DNA of 64,000 nt, from assembly GCF_004152845.1 (NCBI RefSeq), contig NZ_SEON01000006.1, positions 186,001 to 250,000 of the forward strand, given 5' to 3'. Numbering within the stretch: the first letter of the stretch is position 1; the number at the start of each line of letters is the position of its first letter. Positions 36,243 through 44,436 of the stretch are shown in pieces. A program made the translations under genes and the position numbers. Below the pieces are notes generated by a model. It was not told the DNA's origin, did not search any database, and was given only the letters and a program-made list of their open reading frames with translations. This stretch comes from Sphingobium fuliginis. GTDB lineage: Bacteria; Pseudomonadota; Alphaproteobacteria; Sphingomonadales; Sphingomonadaceae.

Positions 36243-36494
36243 TTATCGGGCTTCGCCGGCGAGCACCCGCGCCAGCCGGGCGTCGAAATCGTCCTGCTCC
36301 AGCGGCTGGCCGGTCACGTCGGTCACGCGGTTGACGGCGCAGAATTCCTCGAACGCCGCGGTCGGCATCAGCAGTTCCACGAAGATTTCCGGGGCGCCGA
36401 TGGCGAAGTCGAATTCGATCAGGCCGTTTTCGCGGCGGTTGCGGACGCGCACGAACTTCGCGTCCAATATGTCGGATTGCGGTCGTTCCGCCAT
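36243..36494 (-). CDS. dmpK: Phenol hydroxylase assembly subunit P0
   Basis: 83-aa protein, the first gene of the phenol hydroxylase operon, starting at the ATG at 36494 behind GAGAGGAAG. Contains KFVRVRNRRENGLIEFDFAIG and VTGQPLEQDDF, typical of DmpK. The family protein is needed to make active hydroxylase, probably in iron loading, and is not in the final complex. A sigma-54 promoter ends about 37 bases upstream. Confidence 0.92.
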   Translation of the reverse strand: MAERPQSDILDAKFVRVRNRRENGLIEFDFAIGAPEIFVELLMPTAAFEEFCAVNRVTDVTGQPLEQDDFDARLARVLAGEAR

Positions 36495-36530
36495 CTTCCT
36501 CTCCCGGCTGTTGCCTTGTCCTTTCTGTTT

Positions 36531-36546
36531 AGCAAGGCCCATGCCA
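36531..36546 (-). promoter_or_regulatory. Sigma-54 (-24/-12) promoter of the phenol hydroxylase operon
   Basis: On the minus strand reads TGGCATGGGCCTTGCT. GG and GC are exactly 12 bases apart and the flanks match the TGGCACG-N4-TTGCW consensus at all but one position. Predicted start near 36521, giving a leader of about 27 bases before dmpK. Its position just ahead of a DmpR-regulated operon strongly supports it. Confidence 0.9.
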
Positions 36547-36556
36547 GTTCGACTTT

Positions 36557-36570
36557 CCCGGAAATCCGGG
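36557..36570. promoter_or_regulatory. Perfect palindrome between enhancers and sigma-54 promoter
   Basis: CCCGGA-AA-TCCGGG, 14 bases, 10 bases upstream of the -24 element. This is where a DNA-bending protein or a second regulator would act. It does not match the IHF consensus or the upstream enhancer pair. Confidence 0.4.
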
Positions 36571-36589
36571 CTCTTTCGCGCACGCCGCA

Positions 36590-36605
36590 TCGACAATTTT
36601 GTCAA
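36590..36605. promoter_or_regulatory. Enhancer (UAS1) for the DmpR-type activator
   Basis: TCGACAATTTTGTCAA, a near-perfect inverted repeat about 77 bases upstream of the predicted dmpK transcription start. It resembles the TTGA-N8-TCAA enhancers bound by XylR/DmpR proteins. A second copy starts 29 bases further upstream, about three helical turns away. Confidence 0.85.
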
Positions 36606-36618
36606 GGGCGGGCCGCCG

Positions 36619-36634
36619 TCGACAATTTTGTCGA
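36619..36634. promoter_or_regulatory. Enhancer (UAS2) for the DmpR-type activator
   Basis: TCGACAATTTTGTCGA, a nearly perfect palindrome matching UAS1 at 15 of 16 positions. The two sites together are the usual arrangement for cooperative binding of a XylR/DmpR hexamer. Confidence 0.85.
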
Positions 36635-36659
36635 AATCGCGCCCGCCCCCTTCCCGCCC

Positions 36660-36710
36660 AAAAAAAGGACCGCCCGGACCGGGCTGCGGAGGCGGCCGAT
36701 CCGGACGGTC
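36660..36710 (-). terminator. Rho-independent terminator of the receptor/catechol operon
   Basis: On the minus strand a 15-bp stem with two G-U pairs (arms around 36696-36710 and 36668-36682) is followed by CTTTTTTT. It lies 80-130 bases past the TBDR stop and before the dmpK enhancers, so it separates the two transcription units. Confidence 0.85.
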
Positions 36711-36789
36711 ATGGCAGGCCGCGCGCGGGAACCGTCCCTTGCGCCCTCTGTCCCGCGACGCCCGACCGGCCACGGGAACCCCCTTGTCC

Positions 36790-39339
36790 TCAGTTGCGCA
36801 CGCGCAGGGTCAGGAACCATTCGCGCGGGCGGCTGAATACGCCCGAATAGATCGCCTCCGCATTGGTGTAGCCGGACACGACGGCGCGGCGGTCGGCGAT
36901 GTTGGTGACCCCGGCCTGAATTTCGTAGCGTTCGCCGGGCGCGCGCCAGGTGACGGAACCGTTGAAGAAGCTGCCTGCCGGCGTGGCCAGCACCGGCGTA
37001 TTCGCCTCGTCATTATAGGTCTTGCTGGCATAGGTCCAGTCGACCCGCGGCGTGAAGCTGCCGATGCCGCTGGTCTCGAAAGTGTAGGCGGTGCCCGCCT
37101 GCGCCTGCCATTTGGGCGTGTTCACGAACTTCTCCTTCCCCGTCAGCGGCACGCCGGGCAGGATGCTCTGATATTCCGCGTCCAGATACCCAAGGCTGGC
37201 GTCCAGCGTCCAGTTGCGCACCGGGGCCAGGTTCAGCTCGGCCTCCACGCCGCGGATGCGTCCGTCCCCGCCATTGGCGGTGACCGGGGACGACCCGTTC
37301 TGGAAGGTGAGTTGGATGCTGTTATATTCCGTGTTGAAGGCCGCGACGTTCAGCCGGACGCGGCGGTCGAACAGTTCGGACTTGATGCCGATTTCCGTCG
37401 TATAGGCCTTTTCCGGGCCGAAGGTCGGCGCGGGCAGCTTGACCGGCACGCCGTTGACGACGGTGAAATTGGGCAGCGTCAGGCGCGTGGTCCAGCCGCC
37501 GCCCTTGTAGCCCGTGGCGTAGGAGGCATAGGCCATCACCCGGCGGTTGATGTGATATTCCGCGCCGATCCGGTAGGAGACATTTTCGAACGACATGCTG
37601 TTTTCGCCCAGCGGATAGACGCGGTAGATGTCGTTGGGATCGGGCAGGACGAGCGCGGGCGGCGCCTGGGTCAAGCGCAGGCCGAAGGCGTTTTCGTCCC
37701 GCTGCGTGCCGGTGAAGCGCTTGTCGTCGCGGGTATAGCGGATGCCGAGGGTCAGCCCCAGCCTGTCGGGGATGACATCGATATTGTTGTGCATGAAGGC
37801 GGCATAGGATTTGGTGTCGTAACGGTCGTTCGACACGATCTGGATCATGCCGCCGATAAAGGGCACCCGGTCCGCGTGGCGGCCATATTCATGGAAATAA
37901 TAGCCGCCCAGCACGAATTTCCAGCGGTTTTCCCATATATTGCCGACCAGTTGCACTTCCTGCGAAAGCTGGTTTTCCCAATCCGCGAAGGTGGGCGCGA
38001 GCGCGGAGAAGGGCGCGCCGCCGATGTCGGCGCCGAATTTGGACTTCAGCCGGCGATAGGCGGTGATCGACTTGATCGTCAGCGCATCGGTCAGGTCGTA
38101 ATCGATCTGGCCATTGATGCCGTAATTGTCGATCTTGTTGTAATTGGCGCCGCTGGCGTAGCTGAGATCGGGATTGATGCTGCCGTCCGCGTTGCGGATC
38201 ACATGGCGGTTGTCATAGGGCAGGTTCTGCCCCGCCTGGCTTTCCAGCGAAGGCTGGATGCCGGCCGGCGACCCGGCATTGCCGCGCACGCCCTGGCACA
38301 GGTCGGTCACGCCGGCGGCCGGCACGCCCGCCAGCGCGGCGACCGGCGCGTAGAAGGCCGGATTGCCCGAGATGCAGGTGTTGTAGAGCGCGACATAGGC
38401 ATTCTGGTTGACCGCCAGCAGCGAGAAGGGCGTCGCCTGCTCATCCACGTTCAGATAGTCGCCGATCAGCCGCATGGTGAGCCTGTCATTGGGCGTGAAC
38501 AGGAATTTCAGGCGCACGGCGGTCTGGTTCATGTTGCCCGACCGGTCGGGCCTGTCCTTCGCCGTCGTCGGGAAGAGGATCGCGCCGTCCGTATTGCCGT
38601 TGGCGGGGCCGCCCGACGCGCCGCCGGTCGCCAGCAGCCAGATCGGGTTGTTGCCGGTATCGCCTTCATAGGGAATGCGCTTCTGCCAGCCGTCGCGATG
38701 CTTGGTGGAGAAGGCGAGGCCCATGTGCAGCACGCCCGGCGCCAACGGCGCTTCCAGCGCGCCGCGCACGTCGATGCGATCGTAGCGGCCGGTCGTGACT
38801 TCGCCCTTCACCTTCCATTCGTCGCCCGGATCGGAGGTGACGATGTTGAGCGCGCCGCCGATGGTGTTGCGGCCGAACAGCGTGCCCTGCGGTCCTTTCA
38901 GCACTTCGACGCGCTGAAGGTCCAGCAGGTCGACATTCGCGCCGATGTTGCGGGCGAGGTAGACATTGTCGACATAGACGCCCACGCCCGGTTCCAGGTT
39001 GAAGCCGAAATCATTCTGGCCGATACCGCGGATATAGGTGAAGAGGGTCGAGCTGGACCCGCCGAACGCGCCGGAGCTTTTCAGGGTGACGTTGGGCGCC
39101 TGTCCGGAAATGCTGGCGATGTCGGTCAGCCCCTTGGACTGGAGCGCTTCCGACGTGACGGCGGAAATGGCGATCGGCACCTGCTGCGCGCTTTCGGACC
39201 GCTTCTGCGCGGTGACGACGATGTCCTGGAGGCCGACATTCTCCTGCGGCGCGGCGGCGTCCTGCGCCATCGCGGCCGATGTCGAAAGGACGAGCGCCAC
39301 CGCCAGCGCGGACGCGCCGTTCGAAATTCCAGACTTCAT
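36790..39339 (-). CDS. TonB-dependent receptor inside the phenol/catechol cluster
   Basis: 849-aa outer-membrane receptor. Signal peptide ends near STSAAMAQ; LQDIVVTAQKRSESAQQVP is the TonB-box region and GPQGTLFGRNTIGGALNIVTSDPG the plug signature. Same IVVTAQKR subtype as the sulfatase receptor. It lies 64 bases downstream of catechol 2,3-dioxygenase and is followed by a strong terminator, so it is the last gene of the meta-pathway unit. The likely ligand is an aromatic substrate of the pathway or an iron chelate; aromatic import by TBDRs is known in sphingomonads for lignin aromatics. It ends in RVRN, without a terminal aromatic. Confidence 0.93.
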   Translation of the reverse strand: MKSGISNGASALAVALVLSTSAAMAQDAAAPQENVGLQDIVVTAQKRSESAQQVPIAISAVTSEALQSKGLTDIASISGQAPNVTLKSSGAFGGSSSTLFTYIRGIGQNDFGFNLEPGVGVYVDNVYLARNIGANVDLLDLQRVEVLKGPQGTLFGRNTIGGALNIVTSDPGDEWKVKGEVTTGRYDRIDVRGALEAPLAPGVLHMGLAFSTKHRDGWQKRIPYEGDTGNNPIWLLATGGASGGPANGNTDGAILFPTTAKDRPDRSGNMNQTAVRLKFLFTPNDRLTMRLIGDYLNVDEQATPFSLLAVNQNAYVALYNTCISGNPAFYAPVAALAGVPAAGVTDLCQGVRGNAGSPAGIQPSLESQAGQNLPYDNRHVIRNADGSINPDLSYASGANYNKIDNYGINGQIDYDLTDALTIKSITAYRRLKSKFGADIGGAPFSALAPTFADWENQLSQEVQLVGNIWENRWKFVLGGYYFHEYGRHADRVPFIGGMIQIVSNDRYDTKSYAAFMHNNIDVIPDRLGLTLGIRYTRDDKRFTGTQRDENAFGLRLTQAPPALVLPDPNDIYRVYPLGENSMSFENVSYRIGAEYHINRRVMAYASYATGYKGGGWTTRLTLPNFTVVNGVPVKLPAPTFGPEKAYTTEIGIKSELFDRRVRLNVAAFNTEYNSIQLTFQNGSSPVTANGGDGRIRGVEAELNLAPVRNWTLDASLGYLDAEYQSILPGVPLTGKEKFVNTPKWQAQAGTAYTFETSGIGSFTPRVDWTYASKTYNDEANTPVLATPAGSFFNGSVTWRAPGERYEIQAGVTNIADRRAVVSGYTNAEAIYSGVFSRPREWFLTLRVRN

Positions 39340-39368
39340 GATAAAACTCCCCTTGTCCCTTATGTATC

Positions 39369-39386
39369 GGCCGCCTTGTCGCGGCC
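39369..39386 (-). terminator. Hairpin between catechol dioxygenase and TBDR genes
   Basis: GGCCGC-N6-GCGGCC in the 64-base gap. No T-run, so it more likely reduces read-through or protects the upstream mRNA than ends transcription. Confidence 0.4.
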
Positions 39387-39403
39387 TGTCTTGTCGATGA
39401 CCG

Positions 39404-40336
39404 TCAGGTCAGAACGTTCAGAAAGCTCTCGCGCGGCATATTGTCCTGCGAGAAAGTGGCCTTGCCCAACTGGCTGGTGTCCCAGGTCAGCGTCGGCGTA
39501 TCGGGATAATGGACATAGCCGCCGGTGAAGACTTCATTGCGGTTGCCCGACGGATCGAAGAAATAGATGGTCGCGCCGCGCGTCACCCCATGGCGGTTCA
39601 CCGACACGTCGACCGGGATTTCATATTTGCCGATCAGGTCGCCCGCGTGGAACAGGTCGTTCACCGAATCCAGCAGGAAGGAGACATGGTGGAAGCGGCT
39701 GCCATCCGGTTGCAGGATGAAGGCGATGTCATGCGGCTTGTTGGAGCAGGAAAGGAAGACCGCAAGCCGGGTCTCGTCCCCCTGCGTGACCAGTTCCTCG
39801 CTGACGGTGAAGCCGAATATCCCGGTGAAGATGTCCCTGTTCTCGACGATGTTGGGTCCGCCCAGCAGCACATGGTCCAGCCGCACGCAGCGGAAGCCGC
39901 GAATATAGCCTTCGTCGGGAATGGTGCCGGGGTTGCGGGTCGGCATGCCGTTGCCGATCTTCTCCTTGTCGGCATAGATGTGCATGACATGGCCCGACGG
40001 CAGGGTGAAGCGGATGCGCCGGCCGCTCTTGGGATACACGCCCGGCTCGACATGTTCGACGGCAAGGCCATATTCGGTCAGCGCCGCGGCGAAATGGTCG
40101 ATCTCCGCATCCTCATAGGTGCGGAAGGCGAAATATTCGACGCCGGGCGCATCGGCCTTCTCCAGGACCAGCGAATACCAGTCATGCTCGTCCGCGACCT
40201 TGTAATAGAGCTTGTCGGGGTCGCCCTGATAGGTTTCGATAAGACCCATCCGCTCGCCATAGTGGCGGCGCGCGTCGTCGATGTCGAACACCCTGACGCA
40301 CACTTCGCCGACCCGGAGCAATCCACGAATCGCCAT
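39404..40336 (-). CDS. dmpB: Catechol 2,3-dioxygenase (extradiol, type I)
   Basis: Opens catechol to 2-hydroxymuconic semialdehyde using Fe(II). 310 aa, two vicinal-oxygen-chelate repeats. Iron ligands: H155 (RLDHVLLGG), one of H216/H217 (RFHHVSF) and E268 (NRNEVFTGGY). Closely matches XylE/DmpB in length and motifs. Starts directly after the stop of the HbpS-like gene (TGAATG), and a ferredoxin gene precedes that. Receives the catechol made by the DmpKLMNOP hydroxylase. Confidence 0.97.
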   Translation of the reverse strand: MAIRGLLRVGEVCVRVFDIDDARRHYGERMGLIETYQGDPDKLYYKVADEHDWYSLVLEKADAPGVEYFAFRTYEDAEIDHFAAALTEYGLAVEHVEPGVYPKSGRRIRFTLPSGHVMHIYADKEKIGNGMPTRNPGTIPDEGYIRGFRCVRLDHVLLGGPNIVENRDIFTGIFGFTVSEELVTQGDETRLAVFLSCSNKPHDIAFILQPDGSRFHHVSFLLDSVNDLFHAGDLIGKYEIPVDVSVNRHGVTRGATIYFFDPSGNRNEVFTGGYVHYPDTPTLTWDTSQLGKATFSQDNMPRESFLNVLT

Positions 40337-40783
40337 TCATTCTCTCCCAGAAATATCGTCGCGCAGCATGGCCGCCAGGGCGGCTGCGGCGATGTCCTCG
40401 TCTTCCACTTCGCTGCCGCCCGACACGCCGACCGCCCCGATCAGGCGCCCCTGCACCTCGGCGGGACAGCCGCCCGGAACTTCCGTCAGGCGCGGCCGGC
40501 GCAGCAAACCGTCGCGCACCGGGCGGGGCGCCCGCTCCAGCAGCGCGCCGAAATCGCGCGTCGCCATTGCGAAGCTGGCAGCGGTATAGGCCTTGTCGAT
40601 CGCCAGTTCGCCTGAACTAAGGAACGATCCCGGCATCCGCAGATAGCCCGCGAGATTGCCCGCCCCATCCACGACCGCGACATGCACGCGGGCGCCGATC
40701 GCCTCCGCGCGGGCGCGGCCGGCGGACAGCATCCGCTCCACCGCCTGCGCCGCGGGGGCGCCGATCTCCGCAATCGCGCTCAT
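40337..40783 (-). CDS. GlcG/HbpS (DUF336) family protein
   Basis: 148 aa, translationally coupled to the ferredoxin gene upstream (ATGA) and the dioxygenase downstream (TGA-ATG). Family landmarks: VHVAVVDGAGNLAGYLRMP, ELAIDKAYTAASFAMATR and GGCPAEVQGRLIGAVGVSGG. Members bind heme or act in catabolic clusters with unknown chemistry. Its place between a ferredoxin and an extradiol dioxygenase suggests a helper role in iron or redox handling of the dioxygenase, but this is inference. Confidence 0.88.
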   Translation of the reverse strand: MSAIAEIGAPAAQAVERMLSAGRARAEAIGARVHVAVVDGAGNLAGYLRMPGSFLSSGELAIDKAYTAASFAMATRDFGALLERAPRPVRDGLLRRPRLTEVPGGCPAEVQGRLIGAVGVSGGSEVEDEDIAAAALAAMLRDDISGRE

Positions 40784-41127
40784 GCGGCGCGGCCGACCGG
40801 GGCGGCGCCGAAGGATGCGCGCGGCAACGGCACGGCGCGAATATCGCTCGACGGATAGGCGCGGCAGGCCAGGACGATGCCCGCCTGCTCATCGGCGGCG
40901 CTCACCACGGCGCGGTTCATATGCCCGGTGGAACAGCGGCCCGCCTGTATCCGGATGCGGCAGACGCCGCACCCGCCGCTGCGGCATCCCACGGCCAGCG
41001 CCTTGCGTCCGGACGCGATCATCGCCGCCAGCAGGCTCTGGTCGGCGCGGCAGGGAAAGCGCACGCCCCCTATCTCTATCTGAAACGGCGCCGCTTGGGT
41101 CAGGCCTTCAACATCGCGATCGTCCAT
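40780..41127 (-). CDS. dmpQ: 2Fe-2S ferredoxin, XylT/DmpQ-like
   Basis: 115-aa plant-type ferredoxin from the ATG at 41127 behind AGGAGAG. Cluster cysteines: GCRSGGCGVCRI and the last in LACRAYP. XylT-type ferredoxins reduce the oxidised Fe(III) of inactivated catechol 2,3-dioxygenase back to Fe(II). The dioxygenase gene lies just beyond the HbpS-like gene, which fits. Conserved C-terminal extension after the last cysteine is also seen in XylT. Confidence 0.86.
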   Translation of the reverse strand: MDDRDVEGLTQAAPFQIEIGGVRFPCRADQSLLAAMIASGRKALAVGCRSGGCGVCRIRIQAGRCSTGHMNRAVVSAADEQAGIVLACRAYPSSDIRAVPLPRASFGAAPVGRAA

Positions 41128-41258
41128 CCGATCTCTCTCCTGCCAGTCATTCTGTTCTTTTCACCGATCATAATCATGGGGTGAATTACCGACAAATACC
41201 CTTTCCGCTCGCCTGTGATACTCCATGCGCATCACCCCTGCCCATCATCCTTGGCCCG

Positions 41259-41684
41259 TCATCCGGCGCGCAGCGACGCTTCGGACGCGCGCGCCTCGCT
41301 GGCGGGAACGCCGCCGATGCTCCACAGCGCGGGGGCGACCGGCATCACCGTGCCGCGTATCAGCGACCGGTCGCAGCCCAGATGGCGTTCGACAAGGTCG
41401 GTGAACCCCGCCGCCAGGGCCTGCAACTGTTCTGTCGGGCGGCCTTCGAGGGCGATGCAGGTGAACCAGGGCGCTGCCGCCCCGCCATCGCTGACCAGCC
41501 GGCCGCCCGTCGCCCAGCGATGCGCCGGCACGCTCGTGGCGAAAGCGCGCACCCGCTCCAGGGGCGGCGGCGAAACCGTGGGATAGAGCGCCTGCACATA
41601 GAAGAACGAGGCTGCCTCCAGCAGCGCGGCGACGGCTTCTTCCGGATATTGGTCCGCCACCAGATGGAATTGCACGATGGGCAT
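41259..41684 (-). CDS. Tautomerase-superfamily-like protein with N-terminal proline
   Basis: 141 aa starting MPIVQFHLVADQYPEE, so proline becomes the first residue after methionine removal, the catalytic base of the tautomerase superfamily. The C-terminal half holds RSLIRGTVMPVAPALWSIGG, similar to the second beta-alpha-beta unit of two-domain members such as cis-CaaD. It is distinct from the short 4-oxalocrotonate tautomerase gene in the same cluster. It lies 15 bases after the SDR gene. Function unknown; it may act on an alternative ring-cleavage intermediate. Confidence 0.75.
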   Translation of the reverse strand: MPIVQFHLVADQYPEEAVAALLEAASFFYVQALYPTVSPPPLERVRAFATSVPAHRWATGGRLVSDGGAAAPWFTCIALEGRPTEQLQALAAGFTDLVERHLGCDRSLIRGTVMPVAPALWSIGGVPASEARASEASLRAG

Positions 41685-41699
41685 GCCGCTTCTCCTTCC

Positions 41700-42473
41700 T
41701 CAAGGCAGGCCGCGCCGGCGGCCCGCGTCCAGCATTATCGCCGCGCCCGCCATGGCGTCCGCCTCCGCATCGAGCAGCATCGCCACGGCCCAGGCGACCT
41801 GGCCCGGGGTGGTGAGCGCGCCGATGGCGGATTCGCCGCGCATCGCGTCCAGCTCGTCCGCGACCGAGCCGCCGTTTTCCGAGGCCCGCGCCGCCGCGAC
41901 CTTGTGCAGCCGATCGGTATCGGCGGGGCCGGGGGCGACAAGATGGGCGGTGATCCCCTCCCCGCCATAGGCCCAGCTCATCTGCCGCACCACATTGGCG
42001 AGCGCCGCATTGGCGACCCCGGCGGTGGCGGCATAGGCGGTCGGCTCGAACCCGTAATGGCCGCCGATCGCGACGAGGCGGCTGTGGCGGCGCAGTCGGT
42101 CCTCCACCGCGCGCACCAGCCGGACGAAGCCGCCGACCTTGATGTTGCAGGCCTCCACCAGCGCGTCGGTGGGCGCGGCGCGAATGCCGCCCGCCACCGG
42201 CACGCCGGGCGCATGGACGACCATGGCGACCGGCCGGTCCAGCCGCGCCCGAAGCGCATCGACCGCATCGTCGGACGCGAAGTCGGCCACGACCGGCATC
42301 ACCACGCCCGCGCCATGGCGATCGACCAGCGCCTCCAGCGGCTCGCGCGACCGCGCCACCGCGACGACATGCATCTTGCGCGCCACCAGCCCGGCGACGA
42401 TCGCCTTGCCCAATGCGCCGCTCGCGCCGACGACCACGCAATGGGCGCCGAAATTCCTGCCCGGAACGGACAT
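41700..42473 (-). CDS. SDR-fold protein lacking the usual catalytic lysine
   Basis: 257 aa from the ATG at 42473 behind GGAGTG; a longer frame upstream overlaps dmpG and is rejected. The cofactor motif is VVGASGALGKAI and conserved N110 is present. The expected Tyr-x3-Lys reads Y147-AAT-A151, so lysine is replaced by alanine, and the preceding serine region reads IGGHYG. The catalytic triad is therefore incomplete. It follows dmpG by 29 bases in the meta operon. It may be an atypical reductase or a non-enzymatic partner. Confidence 0.82.
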   Translation of the reverse strand: MSVPGRNFGAHCVVVGASGALGKAIVAGLVARKMHVVAVARSREPLEALVDRHGAGVVMPVVADFASDDAVDALRARLDRPVAMVVHAPGVPVAGGIRAAPTDALVEACNIKVGGFVRLVRAVEDRLRRHSRLVAIGGHYGFEPTAYAATAGVANAALANVVRQMSWAYGGEGITAHLVAPGPADTDRLHKVAAARASENGGSVADELDAMRGESAIGALTTPGQVAWAVAMLLDAEADAMAGAAIMLDAGRRRGLP

Positions 42474-42502
42474 GCTCTTCACTCCGATCTGAAAACCGGG
42501 CG

Positions 42503-43549
42503 TCAGGCCGAAATCAGCCCGCGCTCCTTCGCCATTGTGAGGGCGGTATCCTCTATCATGTCCTCCTGCCCGCCGATCATCTTCAGGCGGCCCAGTTCGA
42601 CCAGCAGGTCGCGGGCGGGCAGGCCATATTTGCGCTCGCAATCCTTGGCCGCGTAGAGGAAGGTGGAATAGACCCCGGCATAGCCCAGCGTCAGGCTGTC
42701 CCGGTCGGCGCGCGGGGGCTTCGCCATCATCGGCAGCGCCCGCTCCTCCGCGACGTCCATCAGGCGGAAGGTGTCGACGCCCGTTTCCACCCCCATCCGC
42801 TCGCACACGGCGGCGAATACCTCCAGCGGGGTGTTGCCGGCGCCAGCGCCGAAACCGGCGGCGGACCCGTCGATCCGGCTGGCGCCCGCCGCCACGGCGG
42901 CCAGCGAATTGGCGATCCCAAGGCCAAGATTGTGATGGCCGTGGAACCCGATCTCCGTCTCCGCCTGCAACGCGCCCTTCAACGCGCCGATCCGCGCCGT
43001 CACATCTTCGGGCAGCATGTAACCGGCGCTGTCGACGCAATAGACGGTCGTCGCGCCATAGCCTTCCATCAGCAGCGCCTGTTCGACCAGCGTTTCGACC
43101 GAGGTCATGTGCGCCATCATCAGGAAGCCCACCGTGTCGAGCCCCAGCTTCCGGCCGAGGCCGATATGCTGTTCGGTCACGTCCGCCTCCGTGCAGTGGG
43201 ACGCGACATGGACGCAGCCCGCGCCGCAATCCGCCGCCATGCGCAGTTCGTCCAGCGTGCCGATGCCCGGCACATGCAGGACCGACACGGTGGCGTTCTT
43301 CATGCGGGACGCGACGGCGGTGATATAGTCGCGGTCGCTATGCGCGCCGCGCCCATAGTTGAGCGACGAACCGCCCAGCCCATCGCCATGCGTCACCTGC
43401 AACAGGGGCACGCCCGCCTCGTCCAGCCCGGTCGAGATGGCGATCATCTGGTCCAGGCTGATCTGGTGCCGCATCGAATGCATGCCGTCGCGCAGGCACA
43501 TGTCATGCAGCTTGACCTTCCGGCCCTTGATCTGCGCCGTCGTCGTCAT
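42503..43549 (-). CDS. dmpG: 4-hydroxy-2-oxovalerate aldolase
   Basis: Splits 4-hydroxy-2-oxovalerate to pyruvate and acetaldehyde. 348 aa. N-terminal [16 protein letters not shown] and the metal-binding [14 protein letters not shown] are diagnostic. Overlaps the dmpF stop by four bases; DmpG and DmpF form a channelled complex in the family. Confidence 0.97.
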   Translation of the reverse strand: MTTTAQIKGRKVKLHDMCLRDGMHSMRHQISLDQMIAISTGLDEAGVPLLQVTHGDGLGGSSLNYGRGAHSDRDYITAVASRMKNATVSVLHVPGIGTLDELRMAADCGAGCVHVASHCTEADVTEQHIGLGRKLGLDTVGFLMMAHMTSVETLVEQALLMEGYGATTVYCVDSAGYMLPEDVTARIGALKGALQAETEIGFHGHHNLGLGIANSLAAVAAGASRIDGSAAGFGAGAGNTPLEVFAAVCERMGVETGVDTFRLMDVAEERALPMMAKPPRADRDSLTLGYAGVYSTFLYAAKDCERKYGLPARDLLVELGRLKMIGGQEDMIEDTALTMAKERGLISA

Positions 43550-44436
43550 TGCACGCTCTCCATCATCTCCTGCGCGAACATCTCGCCCGTGCGCGCGGCG
43601 GCGGCGGTCATGATGTCCAGATTGCCCGCATATCGGGGCAGGAAGTCGCCCAGCCCCTCGACCTCCAGGAAGATGGAGACCTTGCGCCCCTCGAAGGTCG
43701 GCCCGTTCTTCAGCCGATAGCCCGGCACATAGCGCTGCACCTGCGCGATCATCTCTTGCACGGATGCGGCGATCGCGTCCCGGTCCGGCTCGTCGGCGGT
43801 CTCGCAATAGACGGTGTCGCGCATCATCAGCGGCGGTTCGGCGGGATTGACGACGACGATCGCCTTGCCCTTCGCCGCGCCGCCCACCTTCTCGATCGCG
43901 GCGGAGGTGGTGCGGGTGAATTCGTCGATATTCTTGCGGGTGCCGGGGCCGATCGACCTGGACGCCACCGTCGCGATGATCTCCGCATAATCGACCGGCT
44001 GGACGCGGCTGACCGCGTTCACCATCGGGATCGTCGCCTGACCCGCGCAGGTCACCATGTTGACGTTGACCGCGCCGTCGCGCGCCTGCTGCGCCAGGTT
44101 GACCGCCGGCACGCAAAGCGGACCGATGGCCGCCGGCGTCAGGTCGATCATCAGCACGCCCAGCTCGTTCAGCTTGCGGCTGTTTTCGGCATGGACATAG
44201 GCCGACGTCGCGTCGAACGCGATCTTCACGCCGTCCCTGGCGACATGCGGCACCAGGCCGTCGACGCCCGCATCGGTGGTCTTCAGCCCCAGCTCCCGCG
44301 CCCGCGCCAGCCCTTCGGACGCCGGATCGACGCCGACCATCCAGACCGGCTCCAGCCTGTCGGAACGCAGCAGCTTGTAGAGCAGGTCGGTGCCGATATT
44401 GCCCGGCCCGATGATGGCGCATTTCACTTTGGTCAT
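43546..44436 (-). CDS. dmpF: Acetaldehyde dehydrogenase (acylating)
   Basis: Converts acetaldehyde, NAD+ and CoA to acetyl-CoA. 296 aa. Rossmann motif [12 protein letters not shown]; catalytic cysteine in [13 protein letters not shown]. Shares one base with the dmpI stop and overlaps dmpG, as expected for the channelled aldolase-dehydrogenase pair. Confidence 0.97.
   Translation of the reverse strand: MTKVKCAIIGPGNIGTDLLYKLLRSDRLEPVWMVGVDPASEGLARARELGLKTTDAGVDGLVPHVARDGVKIAFDATSAYVHAENSRKLNELGVLMIDLTPAAIGPLCVPAVNLAQQARDGAVNVNMVTCAGQATIPMVNAVSRVQPVDYAEIIATVASRSIGPGTRKNIDEFTRTTSAAIEKVGGAAKGKAIVVVNPAEPPLMMRDTVYCETADEPDRDAIAASVQEMIAQVQRYVPGYRLKNGPTFEGRKVSIFLEVEGLGDFLPRYAGNLDIMTAAAARTGEMFAQEMMESVQ

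Noticed and set aside
35635-39528. A 1297-codon open frame on the + strand opposite dmpL and the TBDR
   Set aside because: It is antisense to well-supported genes, is rich in arginine, glycine and aspartate repeats without domain features, and has no ribosome site. High GC produces such shadows.
41128-41258. Sigma-54 promoter ahead of the ferredoxin/catechol dioxygenase genes
   Set aside because: TGGCAGG is present on the minus strand but without the TTGC element at the right spacing.
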